Shown piece after piece: positions 41,111 through 49,904 of a stretch of DNA of 64,000 bases (positions are counted from its first letter, which is position 1; the number at the start of each line of letters is the position of its first letter). The notes below the pieces were generated by a model. It was not told where the DNA came from and ran no database searches. It saw nothing but the letters and a program-made list of their open reading frames with translations. The position numbers and the translations under genes are program-made. The DNA comes from Pelagihabitans sp947500445 (GTDB taxonomy: Bacteria > Bacteroidota > Bacteroidia > Flavobacteriales > Flavobacteriaceae). The DNA lies in assembly GCF_050589625.1 (NCBI RefSeq), contig NZ_JBNGOP010000007.1, positions 113,170-177,169 on the forward strand, written 5' to 3'.

Positions 41111-43909
41111 ATGAGTATAAAAATGCCGGAAATAACCGAAGTCGACCCCAAGAACAACATCATTATTAAAGGTGCCAAATTGCACAATTTAAAAAACATA
41201 GATGTTGTTATCCCAAGAAACAAATTAGTGGTGATTACCGGGCTTTCGGGCTCCGGAAAGTCAAGTTTGGCGTTCGATACCCTTTATGCGGAGGGTCAAC
41301 GAAGGTACGTGGAAAGCCTATCGTCCTACGCCAGACAGTTCCTGGGAAAATTGGACAAACCAAAAGTCGATTATATTAAAGGTATCGCCCCCGCCATAGC
41401 CATAGAACAAAAGGTAAACTCCACCAATCCGCGTTCTACGGTAGGCACTACCACCGAAATATATGACTACTTAAAACTAGTGTACGCCAGAATTGGACGA
41501 ACCTATAGCCCCATATCCGGTAAAGAAGTAAAAAAGCATACGGTAAGCGACGTGATCGATCATGTAAAAAGCTATGATTCCGGTATAAAATTGCTATTGC
41601 TGGCCCCGATTCATATCGATAAAGAGCGAGACCCCGTAAAGTCCCTACAATTGCTTGCCAAACAAGGTTATGCCCGAATTAAATACAAAGGTGAAATTCT
41701 ACGTATCGAATCGGCTCCAAAAGATATCGGACGTTCTTTTCATTTGGTGGTGGACCGGATCATTACACAGGACGATGAAGACTTTTACAATCGCTTGGCC
41801 AATGCCATCGATTCCGCTTTTTTTGAAGGAAAGGGAGAATGTATTATTGAAGCGCTTTCCAATGCGGAACAGGTTACCTTTAGCCGAAATTTCGAATTGG
41901 ACGGCATGTCCTTTCTGGAACCCAATGTTCATTTGTTCAGTTTCAACAACCCTTATGGTGCCTGCCCCAAATGTGAAGGCTATGGCGATGTTATTGGAAT
42001 TGACGAAGATCTTGTAGTGCCCAATACCGCACTATCCGTATACGAAAATGCTATTTTTCCCTGGAGGGGTGATAGCATGGGGTGGTATAGGGACCAATTG
42101 GTCAATGCGGCATACAAATTTGATTTTCCCATTCACAAACCTTGGTTTCAACTTTCCGAGGTGCAGAAAAAATTGGTCTGGAAAGGAAACGACCATTTTA
42201 TTGGTCTTGATAAATTTTTTACCACCCTTGAAGAGAAAAGTTATAAAATTCAAAATAGGGTAATGTTGTCGCGCTACAGGGGCAAAACAAGATGTAACGC
42301 TTGTATGGGTCGCCGTTTGCGCGAAGAGACCGATTATGTAAAAGTACAGGACAGGGCCATTTCCGATTTAGTAGAGTTGCCCATTGAAGAACTTATCGGC
42401 TTTTTTAAAACATTGCAATTGACCGAGACCGAAAACCTGATCGCCTCAAGACTTTTGAAGGAAATAAACACCAGGCTCGGTTTTTTACTTAAAGTAGGGC
42501 TCGGTTACCTTACGCTGAACAGAAAATCGAATACTTTATCGGGGGGCGAAAGTCAACGCATCAACCTTGCCACATCACTGGGGAGCAGTCTTGTCGGAAG
42601 TATGTATATCTTGGACGAACCCAGTATAGGTTTACACCCAAAAGATACCGAAAACCTGATCGAGGTATTAAAATCGCTTCGCGACCTTGGTAATACCGTA
42701 ATTGTAGTGGAGCATGATGAAGATGTAATGAAAGCCGCCGACCGGGTGATCGACATAGGTCCGGAAGCCGGAACGAACGGGGGCCAAGTTGTGGCGGACG
42801 GAAGCTATGAAGAGGTATTGAAAACCCAATCGTTGACCGCAAAATATTTGAACGGTACCGAAGAAATCGAAGTTCCCGAAAAAAGAAGAACATCAAAACA
42901 TCAGATTACCATAAGAGGGGCACGGGAACATAACCTTAAAAATATCGACGTTACGTTTCCCCTAAATATGCTTACCGTAATTACCGGAGTCTCGGGAAGT
43001 GGAAAAAGTACATTGGTAAAGCGACTGCTGTATCCGATACTGCTAAAGGAAGTTGGCGGGTATGGTGAAAAGGCGGGGCAATTTACGGCCGTAGAGGGCA
43101 AATACGCCCACATTAAACATATTGAATTTGTCGATCAAAACCCTATCGGGAGGTCGTCCCGCTCCAATCCCGTAACCTATATAAAGGCCTATGACGACAT
43201 CAGGGCCCTTTTCGCTTCCCAAAAACTCAGTAAAATAAGGGCCTACCAAGCAAAACATTTCTCCTTTAACGTAGATGGCGGCCGTTGCGAAAAATGCAAG
43301 GGCGAAGGAGAGATTACTGTAGAAATGCAATTTATGGCCGACGTACATCTGGAATGTGATACCTGTGGTGGAAAGCGTTTCAAAAAGGAAGTTTTGGAGG
43401 TAACGTTCAACGGTGCTTCCATAGACGATGTGTTGAACATGACCATTGACGACGCCATCGATTTCTTTCAAGAGCACCAACAGCAAAAGATAACGGGAAA
43501 ACTGAAACCCTTACAGGATGTAGGGCTCGGTTACGTAACATTGGGGCAATCCTCCTCTACCCTTTCCGGTGGCGAGGCACAGCGGATCAAACTGGCTTCG
43601 TTTTTGGTAAAAGGCACTACAAAGGACAAGGCCTTGTTCATTTTTGATGAGCCCACTACCGGACTTCATTTTCATGATATTAAAAAACTGTTGAAATCTT
43701 TTGACGCATTGATGGATAAAGGCCACTCCGTTATAGTGATAGAACATAATATAGAGTTGATCAAATGTGCCGACTATATTATAGACTTGGGCCCGGAAGG
43801 GGGAGATAAGGGCGGATCATTGCTGGCCGAGGGTACCCCAGAAGCAATTATAAAGAACAAAAAATCTTACACGGCACAATATTTAAAGGAAAAGTTGAGG
43901 CGTAACTGA
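41111..43909 (+). CDS. uvrA: excinuclease ABC subunit A
   Basis: 932 residues from the ATG at 41111, chosen because the promoter lies just before it (a TTG further upstream would precede the promoter). UvrA is the DNA-damage-sensing ATPase of nucleotide excision repair. Walker A motifs GLSGSGKSSLAFD near residue 40 and GVSGSGKSTL near 626; signatures LSGGESQRI and LSGGEAQRIKL; Walker B YILDEPSIGLH and FDEPTTGLH. Zinc-binding pairs CPKCEGYGD, CNACMGRR, CEKCKGEGE and CDTCGGKRF are all present, so it is an intact member. No uvrB or uvrC nearby. Confidence 0.96.
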   Translation: MSIKMPEITEVDPKNNIIIKGAKLHNLKNIDVVIPRNKLVVITGLSGSGKSSLAFDTLYAEGQRRYVESLSSYARQFLGKLDKPKVDYIKGIAPAIAIEQKVNSTNPRSTVGTTTEIYDYLKLVYARIGRTYSPISGKEVKKHTVSDVIDHVKSYDSGIKLLLLAPIHIDKERDPVKSLQLLAKQGYARIKYKGEILRIESAPKDIGRSFHLVVDRIITQDDEDFYNRLANAIDSAFFEGKGECIIEALSNAEQVTFSRNFELDGMSFLEPNVHLFSFNNPYGACPKCEGYGDVIGIDEDLVVPNTALSVYENAIFPWRGDSMGWYRDQLVNAAYKFDFPIHKPWFQLSEVQKKLVWKGNDHFIGLDKFFTTLEEKSYKIQNRVMLSRYRGKTRCNACMGRRLREETDYVKVQDRAISDLVELPIEELIGFFKTLQLTETENLIASRLLKEINTRLGFLLKVGLGYLTLNRKSNTLSGGESQRINLATSLGSSLVGSMYILDEPSIGLHPKDTENLIEVLKSLRDLGNTVIVVEHDEDVMKAADRVIDIGPEAGTNGGQVVADGSYEEVLKTQSLTAKYLNGTEEIEVPEKRRTSKHQITIRGAREHNLKNIDVTFPLNMLTVITGVSGSGKSTLVKRLLYPILLKEVGGYGEKAGQFTAVEGKYAHIKHIEFVDQNPIGRSSRSNPVTYIKAYDDIRALFASQKLSKIRAYQAKHFSFNVDGGRCEKCKGEGEITVEMQFMADVHLECDTCGGKRFKKEVLEVTFNGASIDDVLNMTIDDAIDFFQEHQQQKITGKLKPLQDVGLGYVTLGQSSSTLSGGEAQRIKLASFLVKGTTKDKALFIFDEPTTGLHFHDIKKLLKSFDALMDKGHSVIVIEHNIELIKCADYIIDLGPEGGDKGGSLLAEGTPEAIIKNKKSYTAQYLKEKLRRN

Positions 43910-44263
43910 TGTCATTTTTATGAAACCCCAGTTCCACGCGAAAGAGACTTTTACACAATACTCCCTAGATAGTGACCTCTTACCGGTGCCCAACGTAATT
44001 TGCATGTGCTGCCCGTTGCTATCAGAACAGTGGATAAATGTCCATAGCTATCTCCAAAAATGCGCTGTATTTACTGCAGCAATGAAAACCTATAGCGACC
44101 TCCAATACATCTTAAAAGTTTTAATTTTGTTTTAAATAACTGATTTTCAGATTTTTAAATATTATCACTATTTTTTGGCACGCTGTTTGGTATATCTTAA
44201 TCGAATGTGAATAATTCCATTCAGAATTCCACCTGCCGACGGCAGGTCCAAAAACCTTATATC
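43910..44263. other. intergenic region upstream of the Arg-rich protein gene
   Basis: 354 bases without a supported gene. It contains a 17-bp palindrome ACCTGCCGACGGCAGGT (44231-44247) in the leader of the next gene, and TATATCTT near 44192 as a weak -7 candidate. The open frame near 43920 has no domain or signal and is probably chance. Confidence 0.5.
44231..44247. repeat. 17-bp CCTGCCG palindrome
   Basis: Perfect palindrome around a central A. It can form a seven-base-pair hairpin in the mRNA leader, 17 bases before the ATG. Only this copy was seen in the window. Confidence 0.5.
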
Positions 44264-45457
44264 ATGAAAAAGCTCGTACTTCTTTTTTCAGCCTTAATAT
44301 TTGGTACCAGTGGTATCATGGCTAACAGTACATTAGAGAATAAGGTTGCAGAACGCAATGCTTATAGGTTCAACAACTCCTTCATTTTCGTAGAAAATGG
44401 TGTTACGTTTTCAGTATATCCCGATGGTGAATTTGATTTTTATATAGAGTCCCATGTTCAGGGACGTAGAAATGGGCTAACCATGAATTCCGGGTTTGAT
44501 TATAGCCCGTACGCCCAGTATGACGATTATGGAGCCGTAATACAAGTAGAAAACGTTCCCGTGTTTTACGATTACTACGGTAGGGTATCCCAAATCGGGG
44601 ATGTCGATATCCGTTACCGCAACAATAGGGTTCGAAGTCTTGGTGGAATGTATGTTTATTATAACAACCGTGGATTTTATGATTACCATAGAGGGTTCAT
44701 CAACACCTACAACAGGGTTTATGTATACCGTCCCTTCCACGCATTTTTTGCCAGACCGGCGGTAGGTTTTTGCCTCGTGTACAACCGACCTTATAGAAGG
44801 TATTACGCCCCGGTTCGATATACGTATTACAACCCGTATCGCTATAATACCAGAAGAACGTATGCGAAGATCGGTAGGGAACACCGTTACAATTCGGTAC
44901 GTAGGGAGCGCGCTTCCATCTACCGGAACGACAAAAGGGTTGCCGTACGTAATAACGTTAGACGTGGTGATGTAGGAAGAAGTAACCGAAATATGGATCG
45001 TACGACCACTAGGGCACGAAACAGTGTTGCCAGAAACAATAAGGCCGTTCAAAAAAACCGAAATGTACGTAGCGCTGTCAACAATGGTAGGGCCACAACA
45101 AGGGCCAGAGGAAACAGTAGCACCGTGCGAAGCAATTCGGGGAATCGTGGTAAAACGATACAACGGAGTACTATTAAAAGAGGAAGTGCCAATGTAGGCC
45201 GCACACAAGGGACAAGAACACGTTCCAACAACATTGCCAAGGCGCCCAAAAGGAATACCGTAGCCACGCGCTCCGTGACCAGGACACCAAGAAGCACAAC
45301 GGTTACCAGAAGTCGAACTACGTACAAAGCACCGAAACGAAGTACGGCCCAAAGGAGCCAACGTTCTTCGAATGCCACAAAAAGTAGAAGCACCGTCTCA
45401 AGAAATTCGAGAGCTACCAGTTCAAGATCAAGTGGCAGAAGTGTAAGAAGACAGTAA
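44264..45457 (+). CDS. secreted protein with long Arg/Ser/Thr/Asn-rich basic C-terminal region
   Basis: 397 residues from the ATG at 44264 (MKKLVLLFSALIFGTSGIMA, a signal peptide). The middle (about 25-190) is Tyr-rich with repeated YDYYG, RYRNNR and YYNPYRY-type stretches. From about residue 200 to the end the chain is nearly all Arg, Ser, Thr, Asn, Lys and Gly with many TRS/SRS/RNN repeats and almost no acidic residue. Such a region would be disordered and could bind DNA, RNA or acidic polysaccharide. I do not recognise a named family. Followed by a strong terminator; monocistronic. Confidence 0.78.
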   Translation: MKKLVLLFSALIFGTSGIMANSTLENKVAERNAYRFNNSFIFVENGVTFSVYPDGEFDFYIESHVQGRRNGLTMNSGFDYSPYAQYDDYGAVIQVENVPVFYDYYGRVSQIGDVDIRYRNNRVRSLGGMYVYYNNRGFYDYHRGFINTYNRVYVYRPFHAFFARPAVGFCLVYNRPYRRYYAPVRYTYYNPYRYNTRRTYAKIGREHRYNSVRRERASIYRNDKRVAVRNNVRRGDVGRSNRNMDRTTTRARNSVARNNKAVQKNRNVRSAVNNGRATTRARGNSSTVRSNSGNRGKTIQRSTIKRGSANVGRTQGTRTRSNNIAKAPKRNTVATRSVTRTPRSTTVTRSRTTYKAPKRSTAQRSQRSSNATKSRSTVSRNSRATSSRSSGRSVRRQ

Positions 45458-45493
45458 CAGTATTAAAATAGTTTTTAGGTTGGTTAGTTGTTT

Positions 45494-45530
45494 ACCTCCG
45501 TAGCGGATTCGTCCACTGCGGAGGTTTTTT
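45494..45530 (+). terminator. rho-independent terminator with TTCG loop
   Basis: ACCTCCG...CGGAGGT stem extended inward to a TTCG loop (45508-45511), followed by six T. Confidence 0.85.
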
Positions 45531-45643
45531 GTTGTACCAATTCGAACAGGCCCTTGGATTACTGCACTAAAACTATCATTCAATACGGCACGGAACGAGA
45601 AAACCGGAGTAGCGTCAGTTTCCCATGGTCCTTAACGCTAGCA

Positions 45644-47956
45644 TCAACCGTTTGTACGCTCGGCAATAGCAATGGTGACCTTTATGGATTTGCTAATGGG
45701 CGTATTGCTCTTGTCGGCATATTGGTCGTGCGGTATCAGCACGTTGGTTTCCGGAAAATATGCCGCAATATTCCCTTGCGGTATTTCATAGGGAACCACC
45801 AAAAACCGTTTGGCGATCCGTGTTACGCCCCCATAGGAACTGAATAGGTGTACCACGTCTTTTTCCTTGAGCTTGCGTTTGTGCATGTCACTGGGATGCA
45901 TCAAAACAACTCTCCGCTCGTTATAAATGCCCCGGTACCGATCGTCCAGGCCGTATATAGTGGTATTGAACTGATCATGGGAACGAATGGTCATCAACAG
46001 CAACTCGTCGGGCATTAAATCGTGTTCCGGAATCCGGTTTACGGTCAACTGTGCCTTTCCGTTTTTCAGTTTGCTAAAATCGAGTTCACGCACATTGTTG
46101 GGAAGGTAATATCCATTTCCCTTCGAACGGGTTGCAGTATCCTTAAAGCCTTTGATAACGGTATCGATACTTTTGCGAATCAATTCATAGTCCTCCCCCA
46201 TCGCTTTCCAAGGCACCGGATGATCTCCATTAAAATAGGTGTCGGCAAGAGCCGCAATAATTTGGGGCTCGGCCCTTAACTGCTCCGAAGCGGGTTTTAA
46301 TATTCCCCGGGAACGCTGCACCCTTCCCATGCTATCTTCCATGGTTTGGTATTGTGGGGTACCGTTTTTCATATCCTTCTCGGACCGACCGAAAGTGGGC
46401 AATATCAAGGCCGTTTTTCCCGTGACCAAATGGGTACGGTTCAATTTGGTACTGATCTGAACCGTAAGCTGGCACCGTTGCAATCCCGCCGCGGTGTATT
46501 CGGTATCCGATGCCGCCATCAGAAAGTTTCCGCCCAAGCATACAAAGACCTTACAGTCGCCCTCATACATTGCCTTTAGGGTGCCTACGGTATCAACCCC
46601 CTTTTCAGTGGGTGGATCGAAGCCTAAGTGTTTTTCGATACGTTCGTTCAAGTCTTTATTCACAAAATGCATGATTCCTACACTACGATCTCCCTGCACG
46701 TTACTATGACCGCGTACGGGACAGGTACCGGCATTGGGGCGACCGATAGCACCCTTTAGCAACAATAGGTTCACATATTCCCGTATGTTTTCCACCCCGT
46801 TTTTATGTTGTGTAAGGCCCATGGCCCAACAGACCACGATTTTGCTCTTACCCGCGAGCATCGCTACCATAGTATCGATCTGCGCTTCGGATACACCACA
46901 ATCGGCCAATAGGGTTTCCGGCGTATAACGCGACAGGTCGTGCTTCAATTCTTGATAGCCATCGACATAGGCAGCTATAAAGTCATGGTCAAAAACCGCT
47001 TTGTTTATGGCATCCAGGGCAAACAACTTTTGCAGTACCAGTTTCATTAAGGAAATGTCCTGGTTGATTTTAACTGGTAAATGAAGATCGGCCAAATCCG
47101 TTCCGTTACCGATAAAACCGGAAACCTTTTGAGGGTTTTTAAAATTGACGAGTCCCGCCTCCCGTAAAGGATTGATGCTAATGACCTTTCCCCCGTTTTG
47201 TTTACACTTTTCCAATGCCGAAAGCATTCGCGGATGGTTCGTTCCCGGATTTTGACCGGCGACGATTACGACTTCGGCATGATAAAGGTCTTCAAGCTTT
47301 ATGGACCCCTTACCGATTCCCAACGTCTGTGAAAGTGCCATTCCGCTGGACTCATGGCACATATTGGAACAATCGGGCATATTATTGGTGCCAAAGGCAC
47401 GGGCAAACATGCCGTACAGGTATGCCGCTTCATTACTAGACCGGCCCGAGGTATAAAAAATAGCTTCATCGGGCGAATCGAGCGAACGAAGTTCCGAAGC
47501 GATCAAGTCATAAGCTTCGTCCCATGAAATGGGTTCATAATGTTCCTTGTTCGGCCGCAGTACCATAGGTTCGGTCAACCTTCCGAACCGGTTGAGCTCA
47601 TAGTCGCTTAACAACGATAACTGCGCTACACTGTTGTTTGCAAAAAAGGATCTTCCTATCTGTTTTGAAGTAGCTTCATCGGCCAGGGCCTTGGCCCCAT
47701 TTTCACAATATTCGGCCACTTTTGAAGGGGTCTCGGGATTGGGCCAAGCACAGGAAGGGCAATCAAAACCATCTTTCTGATTCATTTCCAGTAGTGCCCG
47801 CATTGCTTTGAGCACGCCCATTTCCTTAAATCCATGCCGTAGCGCCTCTTTTACGCCAAGCACCCCGGCGGCCGAATCCATGGGTTCCTTTAGCCGTATT
47901 CCGGTAAAACGTTCCGGTCCCTGTGCCGATACGTTCCTTATTTTCTTTTGTTTCAT
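45644..47956 (-). CDS. FdhF/YdeP-type molybdopterin oxidoreductase
   Basis: A 770-residue molybdopterin-dependent protein of the FdhF/YdeP family (TIGR01701 type), related to formate dehydrogenase alpha subunits. Visible: FDCPSCAWPNP near residue 65, a possible iron-sulfur Cys pair; NMPDCSNMCHESSG near 190, the cofactor region; and C-terminal PEHDLMPDELLLMTIRSHDQ for the molybdopterin domain. The usual four-Cys N-terminal [4Fe-4S] cluster is not complete. No FdhD chaperone gene or electron-transfer subunit is in the window. YdeP has been linked to acid resistance in E. coli; the substrate is unknown. Confidence 0.88.
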   Translation of the reverse strand: MKQKKIRNVSAQGPERFTGIRLKEPMDSAAGVLGVKEALRHGFKEMGVLKAMRALLEMNQKDGFDCPSCAWPNPETPSKVAEYCENGAKALADEATSKQIGRSFFANNSVAQLSLLSDYELNRFGRLTEPMVLRPNKEHYEPISWDEAYDLIASELRSLDSPDEAIFYTSGRSSNEAAYLYGMFARAFGTNNMPDCSNMCHESSGMALSQTLGIGKGSIKLEDLYHAEVVIVAGQNPGTNHPRMLSALEKCKQNGGKVISINPLREAGLVNFKNPQKVSGFIGNGTDLADLHLPVKINQDISLMKLVLQKLFALDAINKAVFDHDFIAAYVDGYQELKHDLSRYTPETLLADCGVSEAQIDTMVAMLAGKSKIVVCWAMGLTQHKNGVENIREYVNLLLLKGAIGRPNAGTCPVRGHSNVQGDRSVGIMHFVNKDLNERIEKHLGFDPPTEKGVDTVGTLKAMYEGDCKVFVCLGGNFLMAASDTEYTAAGLQRCQLTVQISTKLNRTHLVTGKTALILPTFGRSEKDMKNGTPQYQTMEDSMGRVQRSRGILKPASEQLRAEPQIIAALADTYFNGDHPVPWKAMGEDYELIRKSIDTVIKGFKDTATRSKGNGYYLPNNVRELDFSKLKNGKAQLTVNRIPEHDLMPDELLLMTIRSHDQFNTTIYGLDDRYRGIYNERRVVLMHPSDMHKRKLKEKDVVHLFSSYGGVTRIAKRFLVVPYEIPQGNIAAYFPETNVLIPHDQYADKSNTPISKSIKVTIAIAERTNG

Positions 47957-47974
47957 CCCTTAAAAATACCTTTA

Positions 47975-48000
47975 TATCATTTTAACTTTGAAATGGTATT
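47975..48000. repeat. solo MITE-end motif
   Basis: TATCATTTTAACTTTGAAATGG differs by one base from the first 22 bases of the copy at 34444 (TACC to TATC). Nothing further of the element remains. It lies between two co-oriented minus-strand genes. Confidence 0.6.
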
Positions 48001-48056
48001 AATTGCGTTATTGTCGCATACTTTCGTTTCCGTTCTTGATCTACGACCAAAACCGT

Positions 48057-49148
48057 TTATGGTATCGCTACCGAACAGTTGTTCTCGGCAGCCCTGTAAA
48101 TGGCCTCTATCACACGAATGTCCTGAAGCCCCTCCTCTCCCGGTACCAGCATCGGGGTATCCTGAATTATGGACCGTGCATCGTTGTCCATTTGTGCCGC
48201 TTGTTGGTTTGGCAATGGAAAATCGATTAGGGTTCCATCCGACAATTTTCCTTTATTTCCACTATAGGCCGAGTGCGGGTCCATTTTAAGCCAGCCCTTC
48301 TCATAGGCCACGTGCAAATTATTGGTGCGCGTTCCAAAACTGCTTTGACAGGAAGCTATCGTACCACTCGGAAAGGTTAACTGGAAGGACATCGTCTCCT
48401 CTACTTCGGTGTAGATTTCGGGACGGGTAGTCGACGCTTGGGCGGAGACCATTATAGGTTCCTCGCCGGTAACCATACGTGCGCTCTGTAAGGCATACAC
48501 CCCCATATCGCCCATTACCCCACCGCCGAGCTTTTTATTTTGTTTCCAATGATCGGTACGCAGATCTACATAACCGGCCGTGCATGAAATAATTTTTGGA
48601 AGTCCAAAGGGCCTTGTTTTTCCCATTTTTTGAAAGAATTGCACATTTGGATCGTGTTGACAACGATAACCAATGGCCAATTTTACCTTGGCCTCCTTAC
48701 AGGCCTGGATCATGGCCTCACACTCCGCTACGGTCCGCGCCATTGGTTTCTCGCACCATACATGTTTGCCGGTTTCTGCGGCTTTTATGGCATATTCCGC
48801 ATGCAGACCGGGAGGCAATACCACATAGACCACGTCAATATCCGGGTTGTTGGCTATGGTATTAAAATTGTCATAGGAATACACGTTCTTATCGGCAATT
48901 CCATATTTTTTTTGCCAAAGGGGCACTTTTTCAGGACTTCCCGTAACAATTCCCCTAAGCTTGCAATGTTTGGTCAATTGCAGGGCCGGTGCCAGCACCT
49001 CGGTGCTATAATACCCCAAACCGACCAATGCCACGCCCAATTTGTCCAAAGTCCGATCAGTGTTTGCGAAAAACAGCTGTGGGGCCAAACCGGTCGCAGT
49101 GGCCAATATGCCCGTTTTTTGAATAAAATGTCTGCGGTTTTTGTCCAT
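48057..49148 (-). CDS. Tat-exported Gfo/Idh/MocA family oxidoreductase
   Basis: A 363-residue NAD(P)-dependent oxidoreductase. The N terminus MDKNRRHFIQKTG has a twin-arginine motif followed by a hydrophobic stretch, so it is probably exported folded with its cofactor. The Rossmann loop GVALVGLGYYS follows at about residue 37, and the family E-K-P motif WCEKPMA lies near 134. Family members act on sugars and inositols, like glucose-fructose oxidoreductase; the substrate is unknown. The gene is separate from its neighbours. Confidence 0.85.
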   Translation of the reverse strand: MDKNRRHFIQKTGILATATGLAPQLFFANTDRTLDKLGVALVGLGYYSTEVLAPALQLTKHCKLRGIVTGSPEKVPLWQKKYGIADKNVYSYDNFNTIANNPDIDVVYVVLPPGLHAEYAIKAAETGKHVWCEKPMARTVAECEAMIQACKEAKVKLAIGYRCQHDPNVQFFQKMGKTRPFGLPKIISCTAGYVDLRTDHWKQNKKLGGGVMGDMGVYALQSARMVTGEEPIMVSAQASTTRPEIYTEVEETMSFQLTFPSGTIASCQSSFGTRTNNLHVAYEKGWLKMDPHSAYSGNKGKLSDGTLIDFPLPNQQAAQMDNDARSIIQDTPMLVPGEEGLQDIRVIEAIYRAAENNCSVAIP

Positions 49149-49343
49149 TGCGTTAGTTTAATCTGGAAAATACGATTTTCGCGCCAAATTATGGTCAATA
49201 AAATGCCGCTGAAAAATAAGGATGGGATGGTCTTCCTGTAAAAATCAACCATCCTTTGAAAATTACCTGATTATCGAAGGTTGCACGGGAGCTTCTTCCA
49301 TTTTCCGTTTTTATTCCTTTTCTTCGTTCCAAATTGTGACTGT

Positions 49344-49865
49344 ATGACCATTTTTGTTGACATGGATGAGGTTATTGCCGATACCTACGGCGCCCATATT
49401 GAAATTTACAACCGGGAGTTTAACGGAACCCTTCAAGTATCGGACTGCATGGGAAAAGAAGTATGGCAATGTGTGCCGGAAATACACCAAAAAAGCATTC
49501 GGAACCACGCGCGTCGCCCTGGGTTTTTTAAGGACCTTACCCCCATCAAGGACAGTATTAGCGTTCTTCGGGAGATAAACGAAAAACACGAGCTTTTCAT
49601 CGCTTCGGCGGCCATGCAATTTCCCAACTCCCTTCAAGAAAAATCGGAATGGCTCGATCGGTACTTTCCTTTTATCCACTGGAAAAACAGGATTTTATGT
49701 GGGGATAAACACATTCTAAGGGGAGATGTGCTGATTGACGACCGCAGCTATAATTTAGACCGTTTTGAGGGAGACACGCTACTGTTCAGTTCGCCGCACA
49801 ACAGCAATAGCGATGGACACGCGAGGGCAAACGATTGGACCGAAGTGGCCCAAAAGCTATTGTAG
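49344..49865 (+). CDS. 5'(3')-deoxyribonucleotidase family HAD phosphatase
   Basis: 173 residues from the ATG at 49344. MTIFVDMDEVIADTYG begins the HAD fold immediately (DxDxV nucleophile motif, Asp6 and Asp8); a longer frame upstream would add a hydrophobic stretch before the nucleophile and is unlikely. Motif III/IV lies in DVLIDDRSYNLDRF. This is the C-type 5'-nucleotidase (NT5C) class that dephosphorylates deoxynucleoside monophosphates. Convergent with the flippase gene. Confidence 0.82.
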   Translation: MTIFVDMDEVIADTYGAHIEIYNREFNGTLQVSDCMGKEVWQCVPEIHQKSIRNHARRPGFFKDLTPIKDSISVLREINEKHELFIASAAMQFPNSLQEKSEWLDRYFPFIHWKNRILCGDKHILRGDVLIDDRSYNLDRFEGDTLLFSSPHNSNSDGHARANDWTEVAQKLL

Positions 49866-49904
49866 AAAAACCATATCCTTTTCTCAACAAAGCGCAAGAC
49901 AACC

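Noticed and set aside
43920..44135. A 71-codon plus-strand frame after uvrA
   Set aside because: No domain, no signal, no promoter; composition as in the non-coding flank.
44477..45361. A 294-codon minus-strand frame opposite the Arg-rich protein
   Set aside because: Repetitive Arg/Ser/Thr codons on the coding strand avoid stops on the other strand; the antisense peptide has no recognisable fold.
49281..49343. Upstream extension of the deoxyribonucleotidase as a signal peptide
   Set aside because: The HAD nucleophile starts right after the ATG at 49344; family members begin there and a signal peptide would be atypical for a nucleotide phosphatase.
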